Source of the DNA: Corynespora cassiicola
Taxonomy: Eukaryota > Ascomycota > Dothideomycetes > Pleosporales > Corynesporascaceae
Direction of reading: 5' to 3'
Assembly: GCA_022059125.1 (NCBI GenBank)
Contig: JAEUWY010000020.1
Location: 2,170,001 to 2,234,000, forward strand
Length of the DNA: 64,000 bases
The notes below the pieces were generated by a model. The model did no database searches, was not told the origin of the DNA, and worked only from the letters and a program-made list of their open reading frames with translations. Within the stretch, counting starts at the first letter, position 1, and every line of letters begins with the position of its first letter. This document shows positions 33,393-43,473 of the stretch, in pieces. Both the position numbers and the translations under genes were made by a program.

Positions 33393-34887
33393 CACTTCCA
33401 GTGCGGTCTTCTTCAGATATAACCTTCAACAAAGATCTTCCATCTCATAAGCATTGTGGCATCCGCTCAAAATGGAAAATGTCACGGTTAGAGTTTAAGG
33501 TTGTGGGGTGCAGTGTGGTAGCGGCGTTTGTCAGCTGCTTACTCACTATAGTGCACAAAAGCAAAATTGTAATGCACCGAATTTCAAAGCTCCTACTAAT
33601 AAGACTCGTATATATTCATTTAGAAAAAACCACTGAACATGATTATAATGACTAGCGGTCTGGCTAAACCAGGCTTTTAGCTGCGCAACCAATAACGTGC
33701 ATCGCCGTGTTTTGTAGAATAGCAAGCTCTCGGCCGCAACCCGAAAAGTCCGGCCGGTGCGATCAACGGCCCAGCCCGCACCTCGCATTGGAATGATCAT
33801 TGACCATATTAATATTAGTGGGATTATAAATGTAATGTTGTGCTGCTTAGCTTTTTTGCGCATTTTGTGTAAAGGCGAAGCGCCACTGTCGTGCGTACTC
33901 AGCCTCAAATGGCTCGTACCACATCCACGAAAATAGACTAATCAGTTGAAAAATGAAGCAATGGACATGCCTTTGAACTAAGAAACTGCCTACTATACTG
34001 TTCTTTAGAATCAAAAGGAGGAAGTAGGTGCTCGGCTTGAATCTACTTTAAACCTGATAAGTATCCTCTAAGCACATCATATCAGCTCACGGCTCAGTAC
34101 CACACGTGCAGTTGGTAAAGGTCACAACAGGCAAAAAAAAAATCACTTCTTCAGTATACCTGCTTTAGGAACGCCTTATCACTACGGTATCTACCGTGTC
34201 TTGCTTCTTGCAATCTCCAATACACTTCCACCGTTTTGGGGGGCAGATTTGTGCTCTATTTAGCGCAAAAGGACATATATCTACCTATCATTATTAAGCT
34301 TACGATGTCTTTTCAAGTGTTACTAGATCATCGTAAGATAATACTATCACTGTGAGTACTCTTCTGAGTGGTAACCCGCGCCAAGGACACAACTGTACTG
34401 CACGCTTCCCACCAGCCAACCGCCCTCATTTTCCAGATAGAAGTGACAAAGAATGGTATATAAAGCTATTCAGATATCATTTTATTAGTCAAAAGGGCTT
34501 GTTAATAAGAATTCAACAATTAATACATATGATAAGGGTGCCAGGTTCATACCGCTATGCTAACGAAACTGAAAATCCATTTCAGGGGATAACGAGTTTA
34601 CGCATACATTAGTTAGATTTTTGAATTGAATGCCACATCTATCAACACAAACAACATGTAGAAGTGCTTGACAGGCTTATTCACTGTTATTATTGAAATC
34701 AGTTGCATCATAAAATACCATTATTACATTGTTCAATAACGGTCTCACACTTGAGTTCCTTTAGCAAAATGTTTGACTTTTATTCCAATTTAAGTTGGAA
34801 AGTTTAGATACATACATAGGCTCTAGATGATAAAATCATGGATCGTGCTACTGGCACGAAATCCAGCTGATCGTGTACCTTCTTCAA
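33393..34887. other. AT-rich intergenic tract
   Basis: About 1.5 kb. By eye the part from about 33560 to 34860 is distinctly AT-rich compared with the rest of the window, with no intact gene. No terminal repeats or transposase fragment could be identified. It may be decayed repeat sequence, but this is a guess from composition. Confidence 0.5.
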
Positions 34888-35682
34888 TCAAAGGACGTTT
34901 GTAACGTCGATCTCTTGATGGTACAATTCTCGAAATTGACACATGGTCTCCCATCGTTGAACAGCCATGTCTCTTGCAGCCTGTGTCTTCACCAAAGGAA
35001 GGTATTTAATAAACCTTGTGTGATGAAGCCGGATGCCCTCGTGGATCGACTGTACCTTTCGCTCTTCATGAATCCCACCATACACAAAACAGCGGGCAAT
35101 TCCAATGGCTCCAATGGCGTCCAGCTTATCAGAGTCTTGAACAAAAGCTAGTTCTGGGCATCTTTGAACAGCCTTGAGGTTTTCTTCCTCGTTGTTTTTC
35201 TCCCTAGAGAAGGAAACATTTGTCGCAATGAAAGTCACTTTGTCAGTGATATCACATGAAGCTCCGCAACTGAGCATCATATCGCAAACAATTTCTTTCT
35301 GAGACCTGTCCTTCTGGAAATACTTCCTCTCCCCTACGTCGTGCATCATACAGCCCAGATACACGATGAGAAGATCGATTTGGCTGCCCCATTTAGGGTT
35401 CAGCTTGAATTCCTCCGCCATGATTCGGTGGGCCAGGGCGACTACTCGCTGAACGTGTTCGTAGTCATGTGAGGGGCCATAATCTTTGCCGTACATGTAT
35501 TCACGGACTTTGATATTGGCTTCGGTGAACATCTCGCGATGCTCCTCAGGAATGCCTAACTTTTCCATGTCTAACAGGAGCTGATTTCTTTCGGCACTGC
35601 AGTCTAAGTATCCACCCGGGAGGTGGGGATTGGGAGCCAGATGGTCGAAAGCGGGCTTGGGTAAGTTGGAAAGGCCAGTCAT
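34888..35682 (-). CDS. HD-domain phosphohydrolase-like protein (paralogue A)
   Basis: Intronless, 264 residues, ATG at 35682. HD superfamily metal site: SHDYEHVQRV (His72), then CMMHDVGERKYF with the His-Asp pair (114-115), and the later Asp in VQDSDKLDAIGAIGIARCF. The C-terminal stretch SIHEGIRLHHTRFIKYLPLVKTQAAR matches the family core too. Proteins of this type (bacterial YedJ-like and fungal homologues) are predicted metal-dependent phosphohydrolases without an established substrate. It lies about 1 kb from paralogue B on the same strand, within AT-rich flanks. Confidence 0.88.
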   Translation of the reverse strand: MTGLSNLPKPAFDHLAPNPHLPGGYLDCSAERNQLLLDMEKLGIPEEHREMFTEANIKVREYMYGKDYGPSHDYEHVQRVVALAHRIMAEEFKLNPKWGSQIDLLIVYLGCMMHDVGERKYFQKDRSQKEIVCDMMLSCGASCDITDKVTFIATNVSFSREKNNEEENLKAVQRCPELAFVQDSDKLDAIGAIGIARCFVYGGIHEERKVQSIHEGIRLHHTRFIKYLPLVKTQAARDMAVQRWETMCQFRELYHQEIDVTNVL

Positions 35683-36739
35683 TGTAGAATTTTCGTAATG
35701 TGCGAGATTGGCCTGTTAGTTCTTGGTTTTTATAGATACTTTTAGTTGTAGCAGTCGTAGTACTCTTGTAATGGGAAGAATTCATATAGGATAGGGGGCA
35801 CATTTTTATACATGAAAGTCAAGGAAGGTAATGGGAAAATTTGTTCGCCGTCTTTTCACAATGTTGTTCCTCAATTCCATGACAATTCCTTGTAAGTTGC
35901 GAATTGAAAAATACTTGAGCACGAAGTACCCGCATGTATGTTATCACGGGTGAATTCTTTGTGGCATTTGACCGAACGACCGTTCTTGCAATACAGAAGC
36001 TCTTTTTAACCGAAGCTTGGAAAAGAATGTTGAGTAATGGCTAGACTGTAGCAAGAAGGTGGCTTAAATTGGCCTTTGGGGGCTGATTGCTCGGTGTTGT
36101 TTCTTAAATCCCACGCAACCAGAAATATTGTCATGATGTGATGGCTCTAAGGAGAGTTGGTTTGACGGAGACTGTAACGACGGTGTAAACATTTTGTGGA
36201 GATCATACAGACGTAGTGAATAGAAAACATTAGATATGCGTCTGATCAGAGAGTGATCGTGCTTCTATAATTACGCCTCATCAAGCAAGCATAGTGACAC
36301 CGATTGCCTGACAAATGAACTCGTACGAAACACATATATGATTCGGAAAAAACAAAGGTGTTTGATTAGCTTAGGAAGAAACCGCCAAATAGCAGCTTTC
36401 CATAATGAATACTTGGTAACAAAGACAAAGTGATGTTTTCACAAACTATCCTTTGACTAACATTTTCACGAGACCCAGAGTTTTCTGGGTTCTTGAAAGA
36501 CAGGGCGAAGCTCACCGCGAGCTTGGACTTGTATGAGAATAGAGTACAGAGTCTGATGGCAAGGTCAGCTTGGGTTCTTTTAGTATAAATCGCATGTTTG
36601 AGCCTAGCTGAAAAGGCAAAATTCGTCGTGAGCGATGCGTGCATACACACATTCAAAGCGTTGCCCCAGCAGTAAGAGAAGGCGAATTGATAATTCTTCA
36701 AAACTGATCACTCTGCATATTATATTACGGCTCGCAATC
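35683..36739. other. AT-rich spacer between two HD-domain genes
   Basis: About 1.06 kb, AT-rich, no supportable gene; a 111-codon minus-strand open frame (36366-36701) has no recognisable features. Confidence 0.5.
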
Positions 36740-37429
36740 TTAATTGTATCCAAATGAAAGCCTGGACTCTTCCTCAAATTGACGCCGAAAGGTCTCCAAA
36801 GTATTCTTTCTTGATATGGCGACCTCCCTTCCTGTCCTCGTCTTCATTGTCCCAGGCAGTTTGTATAGCTTCGCATCGTAGATGTCGAAACATGCGCTCA
36901 TTGGAAGATCCATCCTTCGGGCACCCCCATAAGCGAAGCATCGTGCTATACCCACTGCCCCGATGGCATCTAATCGATCTGCGTCTTGCACAATGGCAAG
37001 CTCAGGGAACTCGGCGAGGGTGTCTGCGACCGATTGCGGATCTCTCATCTCATTTGTCCAACTAACATGTTTGGCGATAGCCTGTACTTTGAAAGCCATG
37101 AGGTCATGTGCACCATGTTCGCGCATAATGCGATATATTTGATTCTCTGCATCCTCGCCTGGTTTGGCGTATTTGTGGTCGCCAACATCGTGGAGGAGTG
37201 CGGCCAAGAACAGAGCAGAAGTATCATACTTCTGGTCTGGATTTTCCTTCATCTCTTCCCCCAGCAGTGTTTTGGCATTGGATACGACCCGCAGGATATG
37301 AAAGTAATCGTGGGAGTTGTCATGACCCGGTTGTGCCATGTAGGCATGAACGAAGGCATTGATTGATTTGATAAGCGCCTTGTCTTCGTCACGAACTGGC
37401 AAATTCGGGACTGGAATCTCAGTAGACAT
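36740..37429 (-). CDS. HD-domain phosphohydrolase-like protein (paralogue B)
   Basis: Intronless, 229 residues starting at ATG 37429 (MSTEIPVPNL); the open frame continues upstream without need. HD signature: NSHDYFHILRVV (His40), LAALLHDVGDHKYA (His80-Asp81), and VQDADRLDAIGAVGIARCFAYGG. The same motifs in the same order and spacing as its neighbour at 34888-35682 show they are paralogues; B is shorter at the N-terminus. Predicted metal-dependent phosphohydrolase of unknown substrate, probably cytosolic. Confidence 0.88.
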   Translation of the reverse strand: MSTEIPVPNLPVRDEDKALIKSINAFVHAYMAQPGHDNSHDYFHILRVVSNAKTLLGEEMKENPDQKYDTSALFLAALLHDVGDHKYAKPGEDAENQIYRIMREHGAHDLMAFKVQAIAKHVSWTNEMRDPQSVADTLAEFPELAIVQDADRLDAIGAVGIARCFAYGGARRMDLPMSACFDIYDAKLYKLPGTMKTRTGREVAISRKNTLETFRRQFEEESRLSFGYN

Positions 37430-38169
37430 TGTTCTTTGTTTTTTTTGGCAAGCCTTGTGGGCCAAATAGAAGAACACGATTATGCTGCGGGCACTTGAAG
37501 TGCAGGATTGATATAGTTATATAGCTGAGATATGTCGGCAAGATACACACCGCAAATCGGAAAATAAAAGACTGCTGCACTATGCATGATGAATGGGGCA
37601 GACCGAGAGAGGAGTCATAGCGAAAGGGCGCCTTCGTACATGATGTTGTATGCAAAAGGAAAAGCGCAGGAAGCCTAAAACGCGTAATCACATGTTCAAA
37701 GATACTTGACTGGACATCCCGAAGGTGGCGCACACGTTCCTTTTGCTGCTTGAACGGATGAGTGGCTCGGACAAGGCAGCTGTGACAAGACTATTGTACC
37801 ATCTCAAGTTGCGCCCTGTCAAGCGTGCTAAGGGCACGTTGATAGAAGGGCGCCATTAGCGTGTTTGTTTTCACCGGAAGGCGGAACAGGTGGTTATTGC
37901 TTCTTGTTGTGGGGAGGGGTTGCGCATGTACCTCACAAGATCTGCATGCAGCTGCAGGCAGAGAACGGTTCTGTTGAAAAGGGGTGGGTTTGGTACCTAG
38001 GTAATTTGTTATCCCTTTTGTCTTGGGATCTGGGGTCGGTAGCGCGGGACCTCGGCAGCCACGCGAGCATGAGATCACGCCCCTCGACGATTGCGACCTG
38101 CCTCCTCCACACCACCACGGCCTTCCGCGATAAGCCGAGATAGAGCCTCCAGCGAGGGGCGATATCAAA
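37430..38169. other. Divergent intergenic region (HD paralogue B / PEX16)
   Basis: 740 nt between divergent starts; no supportable gene. Should contain both promoters. Confidence 0.55.
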
Positions 38170-39465
38170 ATGTACAAGCAGGCGACACAGCGGACCGGCG
38201 AGGTCCTGTCGCTCCCTCCAAAATGGATCGGGATGTACTCCGACTTCATCACCAAGAACAGCAGCGCTGTGTCGCAAATCGAGTCGGCGCTTCGGTCCCT
38301 GACATACATTATTCCTGGTACACATTTCAAAGTCGCAGCGTTTGCTATCCCGCAGGCTGACAACATCCAGGTCGTTTCCGCGAGTCTGAAATCGCATCCG
38401 AATCTCGTAGGCTCGCCCCAAGTCCACCTGTCGCAACTTGGCTAACACCGCGCAGTGCACAGCGGCGTCCAACTTTTATCACTATACCATGACTCCCTTC
38501 TTGCGAAAGCCATGGCTCAGATGCCAGGAACAAGACGACACCAGCCCACTCCACACAACCGCTACACCAAGTTCTGGACAGAGAAATCGCCCATGTACAA
38601 GCGAGTCGCCCTAGTTCTTCAGATGATACAATATACGGAGTTGTTATGGGAGATGGCCGCGAAGAGAAAGGGAGAGAAGGTCCGATGGCGCGTGATTGTG
38701 CTGCTGGAGGTTGTCAAGGCCGTCTGCCGACTCATTCTGATGCGGCTGACGAAATCGCGACCGCTCTTGTCACCACCACTACCACAGAGAGAGGTTGATC
38801 CCAGTTCGCTGGAAGACTCATCAGCATCTGCCGATGGAATGGACACTCCGCCGAGCGAACGTTCGGTGGAATCGGAGAACTGGACCATGCCCCGCACTGG
38901 CCTGTCGATGCCCAGCCTACCTGATTCGTCTGATATCTCGAGCTACCTCCTCTCCAAAGTACTTACTGCGGATGACATCAAACCTCCCAAGGCATTACTC
39001 CATCGTGTTAGCGGAAAGGGTGAACTGGCGGAAATTCTTTACATCATCCGTCCCGTGGCTTACGCTCTTGCCATGCAACATTTCAGCGGTGACAGAAAGA
39101 GCTGGCGACCGTGGCTGATTGGCTTGAGTATCGAGTATGGGGCGAGACAGCTGGCCAAGAAGGACTTCCAAGAAAGACTGGCTGGTGGTCTACGTGGCTT
39201 GACGGGATTAGAGAAGGAAGAGCTCCGGAAGCGCGGATGGGCGTTGGGTTGGTGGGTGATGCGTGGTGCCTTTTATGAGAACATCACCAAGTCAGTAACT
39301 CATTCTTCAACTATTCGAAATGATTTGCTAACGGAATACAGGGCTTGGATTCATGGCTTCACGCGGAAGCTACAGGGTAAGCCTGTTCTGGATCTTCTCG
39401 GCGGCGTCATTGAGGACTATGAATTCCTCTGGGACCAATACTACTTTCCCACGGCTACTCTTTAA
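38170..39465 (+). CDS. PEX16: Peroxin-16 (peroxisomal membrane protein)
   Basis: Exons 38170-38317, 38371-38406 (36 nt), 38456-39290 and 39342-39465; 380 residues. The second, very small exon supplies GRFRESEIASESL, which completes the conserved PEX16 segment IPGRFRESEIASESLHSG. Other family features are LSLYHDSLLAKA, RYTKFWTEKSPMYKR, LLEVVKAVCRLILMR, EILYIIRPVAYALAM, and the C-terminal ALGWWVMRGAFYENIT and LGGVIEDYEFLWDQYYF. PEX16 is an integral peroxisomal membrane protein needed for membrane assembly in animals, plants and filamentous fungi. The last intron has a textbook branch site (GCTAAC). Confidence 0.93.
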
Positions 39466-39790
39466 TCTTTTTCCCTTTGTCTGCTTCTATCGCTTGATAT
39501 CACGGACGGGACGGATGGTGTACGAATAATCATTGGATGTTGGATGACACGAAACTTCTGGCAACGGCTAGAAGTGAACAAACAAAGTGCCTACGTTACA
39601 CCAGGCTTCTGATACCACCTCTATTGCGCGGCTTCCTCTGCTTACCAAGTACCTATCTCCAAACAGCTGTTCCCTGTGATGGCGCCGCGCTTGGGCCGTG
39701 CGAATGATTTTCGACTAGTGGTGGATACCACAGGGCTCTGCCGACCCCGGAGCACCACCAAGGAGCAAAAAACTTTGCAAAAAAAGATGT
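39466..39790. other. Spacer between PEX16 and the tRNA gene
   Basis: 325 nt; 3' flank of PEX16 and the downstream flank of the minus-strand tRNA gene, including its T-run terminator. No other gene seen. Confidence 0.55.
39779..39785 (-). terminator. T7 Pol III terminator of tRNA-Leu
   Basis: Seven T on the minus strand begin 5 nt after the discriminator base of the tRNA. This is the standard RNA polymerase III stop signal and position. Confidence 0.8.
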
Positions 39791-39974
39791 TGATGAGGGT
39801 GGGACTCGAACCCACGCGGATTGCTCCACTAGTACCTGAAACTGTGGCAACTGTTAGAATCGTGCTTGATATGACTACGGTGGTGTTGACTTGCCTAGCG
39901 CCATAACTGTGAAATGTTAGAGGACGAATATTTGAGTTGGAAATGATTGCACATACCCACTCGGCCACCTCACC
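39791..39974 (-). tRNA. tRNA-Leu(CAG) interrupted by two spliceosomal-like introns
   Basis: Exons on the minus strand: 39974-39957 (18 nt), 39906-39895 (12 nt) and 39841-39791 (51 nt). Joined, they make an 81-nt tRNA. Acceptor stem GGTGAGG/CCTCATC (one G-T), D-arm GCC/GGC, anticodon stem CTAGT/ACTAG, loop TTCAGGT (anticodon CAG, T33 present), long variable arm GGA-GCAA-TCC, T-arm GTGGG-TTCGAGT-CCCAC, discriminator A73 as expected for Leu. Intron 1 (39956-39907, 50 nt, in the D-loop) runs GTATGT...CTCTAAC...CACAG. Intron 2 (39894-39842, 53 nt, between positions 30 and 31) runs GCAAGT...TTCTAAC...CACAG. Neither lies at the usual 37/38 site. Box A (TGGCCGAGTGG) ends exactly before intron 1, and box B (GGTTCGAGTCC) is intact. 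Reads CTG codons. Confidence 0.9.
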
Positions 39975-40253
39975 GCGCTGATGCGGGTTATTTATAGAAA
40001 TATCATGCATTATTTGAAGTATATTCCTGGCTACTTGGTCCGCTGAAGATATCGGCTCGGCATCCACTCGCGCAACCCCATGTGCCTGGCGATGGTCCGA
40101 GCTTTCGGAAAGCTTCGATGACCATCACAGAGCCTCATCAACGCCGACATCAACTAACCCGCCACCAACAACCGCCCGCCCCATCTCCCACCTTCTAGCC
40201 ACCTTTATCAGCTCTACAACTCCCCACCGACCGCCAGATACGCCCTACACACG

Positions 40254-41509
40254 ATGCCTGCTACGACAGCGGAGACGCTGTCTCTTGTCACCCGCAACGT
40301 CTCGGTCGCACCTCTCGTGCTCCTCTCCGCAGCAGATCATTATGGCCGACAGGCAAAGGGCACGCGGAAACGAGTTGTCGGCGTTCTGTTGGGACAGAAT
40401 GATGGCAAGAATGTGAGGGTGTCAAACAGCTTTGCTGGTGTGTTCCCCCACCATGTCGCCGCCTAAATATTACATATCATGGGCGGAGGTAAACACACGG
40501 CGACACATTGCTGACACCAAATGCAGTCCCATTCGAAGAAGACGAGAAAGACCCCTCGGTATGGTTCTTGGATCACAACTACGTCGAGTCGATGAACGAC
40601 ATGTTCAAGAAGGTGAACGCGCGGGAGAAGCTCATCGGCTGGTATCACACAGGCCCCAAGCTGAGGGCGTCGGACTTGGAGATCAACGAGCTGTTCAAGA
40701 GATACACACCAAACCCATTGCTGGTCATTATCGACGTGCAACCAAAGGAGGTGGGCGTGCCGACGGATGCGTACTTTGCGGTGGAAGAGATCAAGGATGT
40801 GAGTCGCCCCCGCCCGTTATCGCGGAAGCATTCAGCTTGCTATTAGCAGCTAGTAATTGCGGCTGCAGCTGACACTGAAATGTAGGACGGCACAACAACT
40901 TCCAAGACCTTCGTACACACCCCATCAATAATCGAAGCCGAAGAGGCAGAAGAGATAGGTGTCGAGCACCTTCTCCGCGACATCCGCGACGTTGCCGTCG
41001 GCACACTCTCCACCCGCATAACTTCGCAGTTGCAGTCACTTCAGGGTCTACATCTCCGGTTGCGCGACATTGGACAATACTTGCAGAAGGTTTTGGACGA
41101 GGACCTTCCGGTCAACCACGCCATTCTTGGAAATCTCCAGGACGTCTTCAACCTTCTCCCGAACTTGTCAACACCGAAGCCTACCCCTGTCGGCGGTGCG
41201 ACCAATGGTGTAGGCCCTGCGTCAGGCGCCGCCGGTGCGCTGGACAACTCGGAGCTGGCAAGGGCTATGAGCATTAAGACGAACGACCAGCTGATGGCAA
41301 TCTACCTGTCGAGTTTGATCCGCGCCATCACCGCCTTCCACGACCTGATCGAAAACAAGATCCAAAACAGGCAGCAGGCTGAGGAAAAGGAGGCCAAGAA
41401 GGAGGAGGCCAAGGAGGGCGAGAAGGACAAGAAGGCGAACGGCGTCAGTGGAGACGCCAAGGAGGGTGACAAGGATAAGACGAAGGAGCCCGAGAAGAAG
41501 AAGGGATGA
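40254..41509 (+). CDS. RPN8: 26S proteasome regulatory subunit RPN8 (MPN-minus)
   Basis: Exons 40254-40437, 40527-40798 and 40886-41509; 359 residues. MPN domain in the first 150 residues: [43 protein letters not shown], then [23 protein letters not shown] and [20 protein letters not shown]. The JAMM zinc motif is degenerate, as in all Rpn8/PSMD7, so it is structural. It pairs with the deubiquitinase Rpn11 in the lid of the 19S particle. The C-terminal helices ([38 protein letters not shown]) form the lid helical bundle, followed by a Lys/Glu-rich tail of about 45 residues typical of fungal orthologues. Confidence 0.96.
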
Positions 41510-42504
41510 AGAATGGAGGAATGAATGAATGAGTCTGGTTAGCACAAACGATTGGACGGAGAATGCATACTTGGAGGTGTACAATACGACACTCTGGGGA
41601 TGGTGGAGACAACGGCTATCTGCGCCGAGATGCACGGCATAATGGCATGATAGAATTGACATGATATGCAACATTCAATGAAATCTAATTGCGTATGCAA
41701 TTGCTGTGATTCAATATGTGTGATTCAGCTGTGGCCAATTTTGGAGTCACTCTACCCCCCATGCACGTCCGGCCTGTGCAGTCATTCGGAATGACTCTTA
41801 CTATAATTGTGTGCAACCCATTACCCAGCTAGCGCAATGCAATTGAAAAATACGCCGCATTCCTTTTCTAATTCTCCCATATTCGGTCGCACCGTCATCC
41901 CCTCGCCGTTCCAACTATACAAAAAAAAACAAAAAAACGGACAGGGCTTTGTCCTCAACAAACCCGTATCCCACATCCCGCATTGAAGAAACCCCGCCCC
42001 AACAATCAGCACCTTGCAGTTCTCAAGGCAAAGCAAGGCTCTTCCCTCCCGCCCCCTCCTCCAAAAAAACATACCTTCTCAAAAGTGCCAAAAACTCATG
42101 GACACTATTCACAATGGAGCAAACTGACCAATAAACAGCAACAAAATGGGCGTATTGTACGCCGGACGACTAATTGTGGAATTGAGTTGAGCCAAAAAGA
42201 GCGGTTCGGCTAGGGAGCCGTGGTTGACATCCATCTCCAACGACGAATGCGTGCCGGGGAGTCTTGAACCCCCTGAGCCATATCACCGCATAGGCAGAGA
42301 CAGGGGCTGGGGTGCTCCCAACGGCCGATTTGATCGAGTCAAAAAAGGAGATGAGGCGGAATTGAAGCACCACATAATGGAGAGGTTGTGTAGCTCTAGT
42401 GCTCGAATGGAAATTACATGGTCATGCTGCGGGGGCCGGGTATCAATAGTGTACAGCATCTTGCTAGAAGACGGGGAGATGGCATTAGGGCCAGATGTGC
42501 GTGC
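41510..42504. other. Convergent intergenic region
   Basis: About 1 kb between the stops of RPN8 and the SWIM-finger gene. No supportable gene. A tRNA-T-arm-like segment at 42255-42275 (minus strand) was examined and not accepted as a tRNA. Confidence 0.5.
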
Positions 42505-43473
42505 TCAATCGCTCCATCCAGCGGCCCATCCAGCTGCTTCCAGCACATCTACATTCCTCTCTTCCACAAATGCCCCGAAGAGCCCCGCACATCGTTCCAC
42601 CAGCACGCATGCCAGGAGGTGCTTACACACGGGCGGAGTTCCTTCTCCGATACTTATCCCGCCAAATGACCATTCCTCGTTGCCATCCTCGTCTTTTCCT
42701 ACAGTGCCCCATGTCTCATGATCGTCTGGGTTGTACACGGGCGCGGGGGGTTCCGGATGGACAGCAGGAAACGAGGCAAAAGCAAAGGCAGGGCACGAGC
42801 AATTCCAAGCCGTGAGCCTCACTTCATAACATGTCGTCGCGTCGTATGACGTGCTGAAGCGCGAGGAGCGCTGCTGGGCAGAGCGTACATAGTATACTGG
42901 GGTCCCTTCATGCTGACAGTGGCGATCCTCGTGGGCATGGAGAGGATGCTGCAGCGCTGACACGTCGCGTGCAACCTGTCCTTCCCGGTGGATGATCTGG
43001 GGAACATGTGTCACTTGCTCCCCGTGGGGTGGCGCAGATCCTACACGCTGCGTTTCTGCATCCGAGGGATGCCATTGTCGGGTTGACGTTTCGCCCGAGC
43101 GTGCGTTCGGTTCATCAATTGAGCTTTCCGCTGCAACCTTATCGCCATGTCGGTTTCCTCCAATGCGTGACTCAGTACCGTGTTCAGACCCGGCGGCGGC
43201 TATCGCTTGCGGCGTCAGCTTGGTGGAAGATTCGGGGTCTTTCTGGATCCGGAATCGCGTTATGAGCCGCCGGTCCAGCAGATCCAGGGCAGGCAGAAGC
43301 TCATTGGGGAACAGGACGTGCAAGGCGAGGAGCTGCTTCTTGACTGGGTCGGGCGCTGAGTCCAGAGGGTTCGATACAGCGGCGTTGGTGGCGTCGACGG
43401 CGGAAGGGGCAATCGGTAACGAATTGAGCAATTGGGTTATGAAGCCACGCGAGGCAGGCAAAGGTTGTGCCAT
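42505..43473 (-). CDS. SWIM zinc-finger protein, Shu2/Sws1-like
   Basis: 322 residues from ATG 43473 (MAQPLPASRGFITQLL). The frame is open to an ATG at 43698, which would add 75 residues of low-complexity sequence; I prefer the shorter form because the compact helical segment begins there. The C-terminal half holds the SWIM motif: CYEVRLTAWNCSCPAFAFAS, then after an acidic insertion GTPPVCKHLLACVLVERC, i.e. CxC...CxH. Proteins of this shape in fungi are related to Shu2/SWS1, part of a Rad51-paralogue complex in homologous recombination. The function is transferred by motif only. Confidence 0.82.
   Translation of the reverse strand: MAQPLPASRGFITQLLNSLPIAPSAVDATNAAVSNPLDSAPDPVKKQLLALHVLFPNELLPALDLLDRRLITRFRIQKDPESSTKLTPQAIAAAGSEHGTESRIGGNRHGDKVAAESSIDEPNARSGETSTRQWHPSDAETQRVGSAPPHGEQVTHVPQIIHREGQVARDVSALQHPLHAHEDRHCQHEGTPVYYVRSAQQRSSRFSTSYDATTCYEVRLTAWNCSCPAFAFASFPAVHPEPPAPVYNPDDHETWGTVGKDEDGNEEWSFGGISIGEGTPPVCKHLLACVLVERCAGLFGAFVEERNVDVLEAAGWAAGWSD

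Noticed and set aside
33546..33908. 120-codon minus-strand frame in AT-rich DNA, possible transposon remnant
   Set aside because: No transposase or reverse-transcriptase motif and no terminal repeats were seen.
39642..40067. 141-codon minus-strand open frame
   Set aside because: It is the tRNA-Leu gene and its flanks read as protein; the opposite-strand frame shows the typical GLEPTR string produced by tRNA T-arms.
42240..42330. tRNA-like T-arm on the minus strand (GGTTCAAGACTCC) near an A-box-like TGGCTCAGGGG
   Set aside because: The T-stem forms, but no 5' acceptor strand pairs with the 3' strand, box B is imperfect, and no D- or anticodon arm could be built even allowing for an intron.
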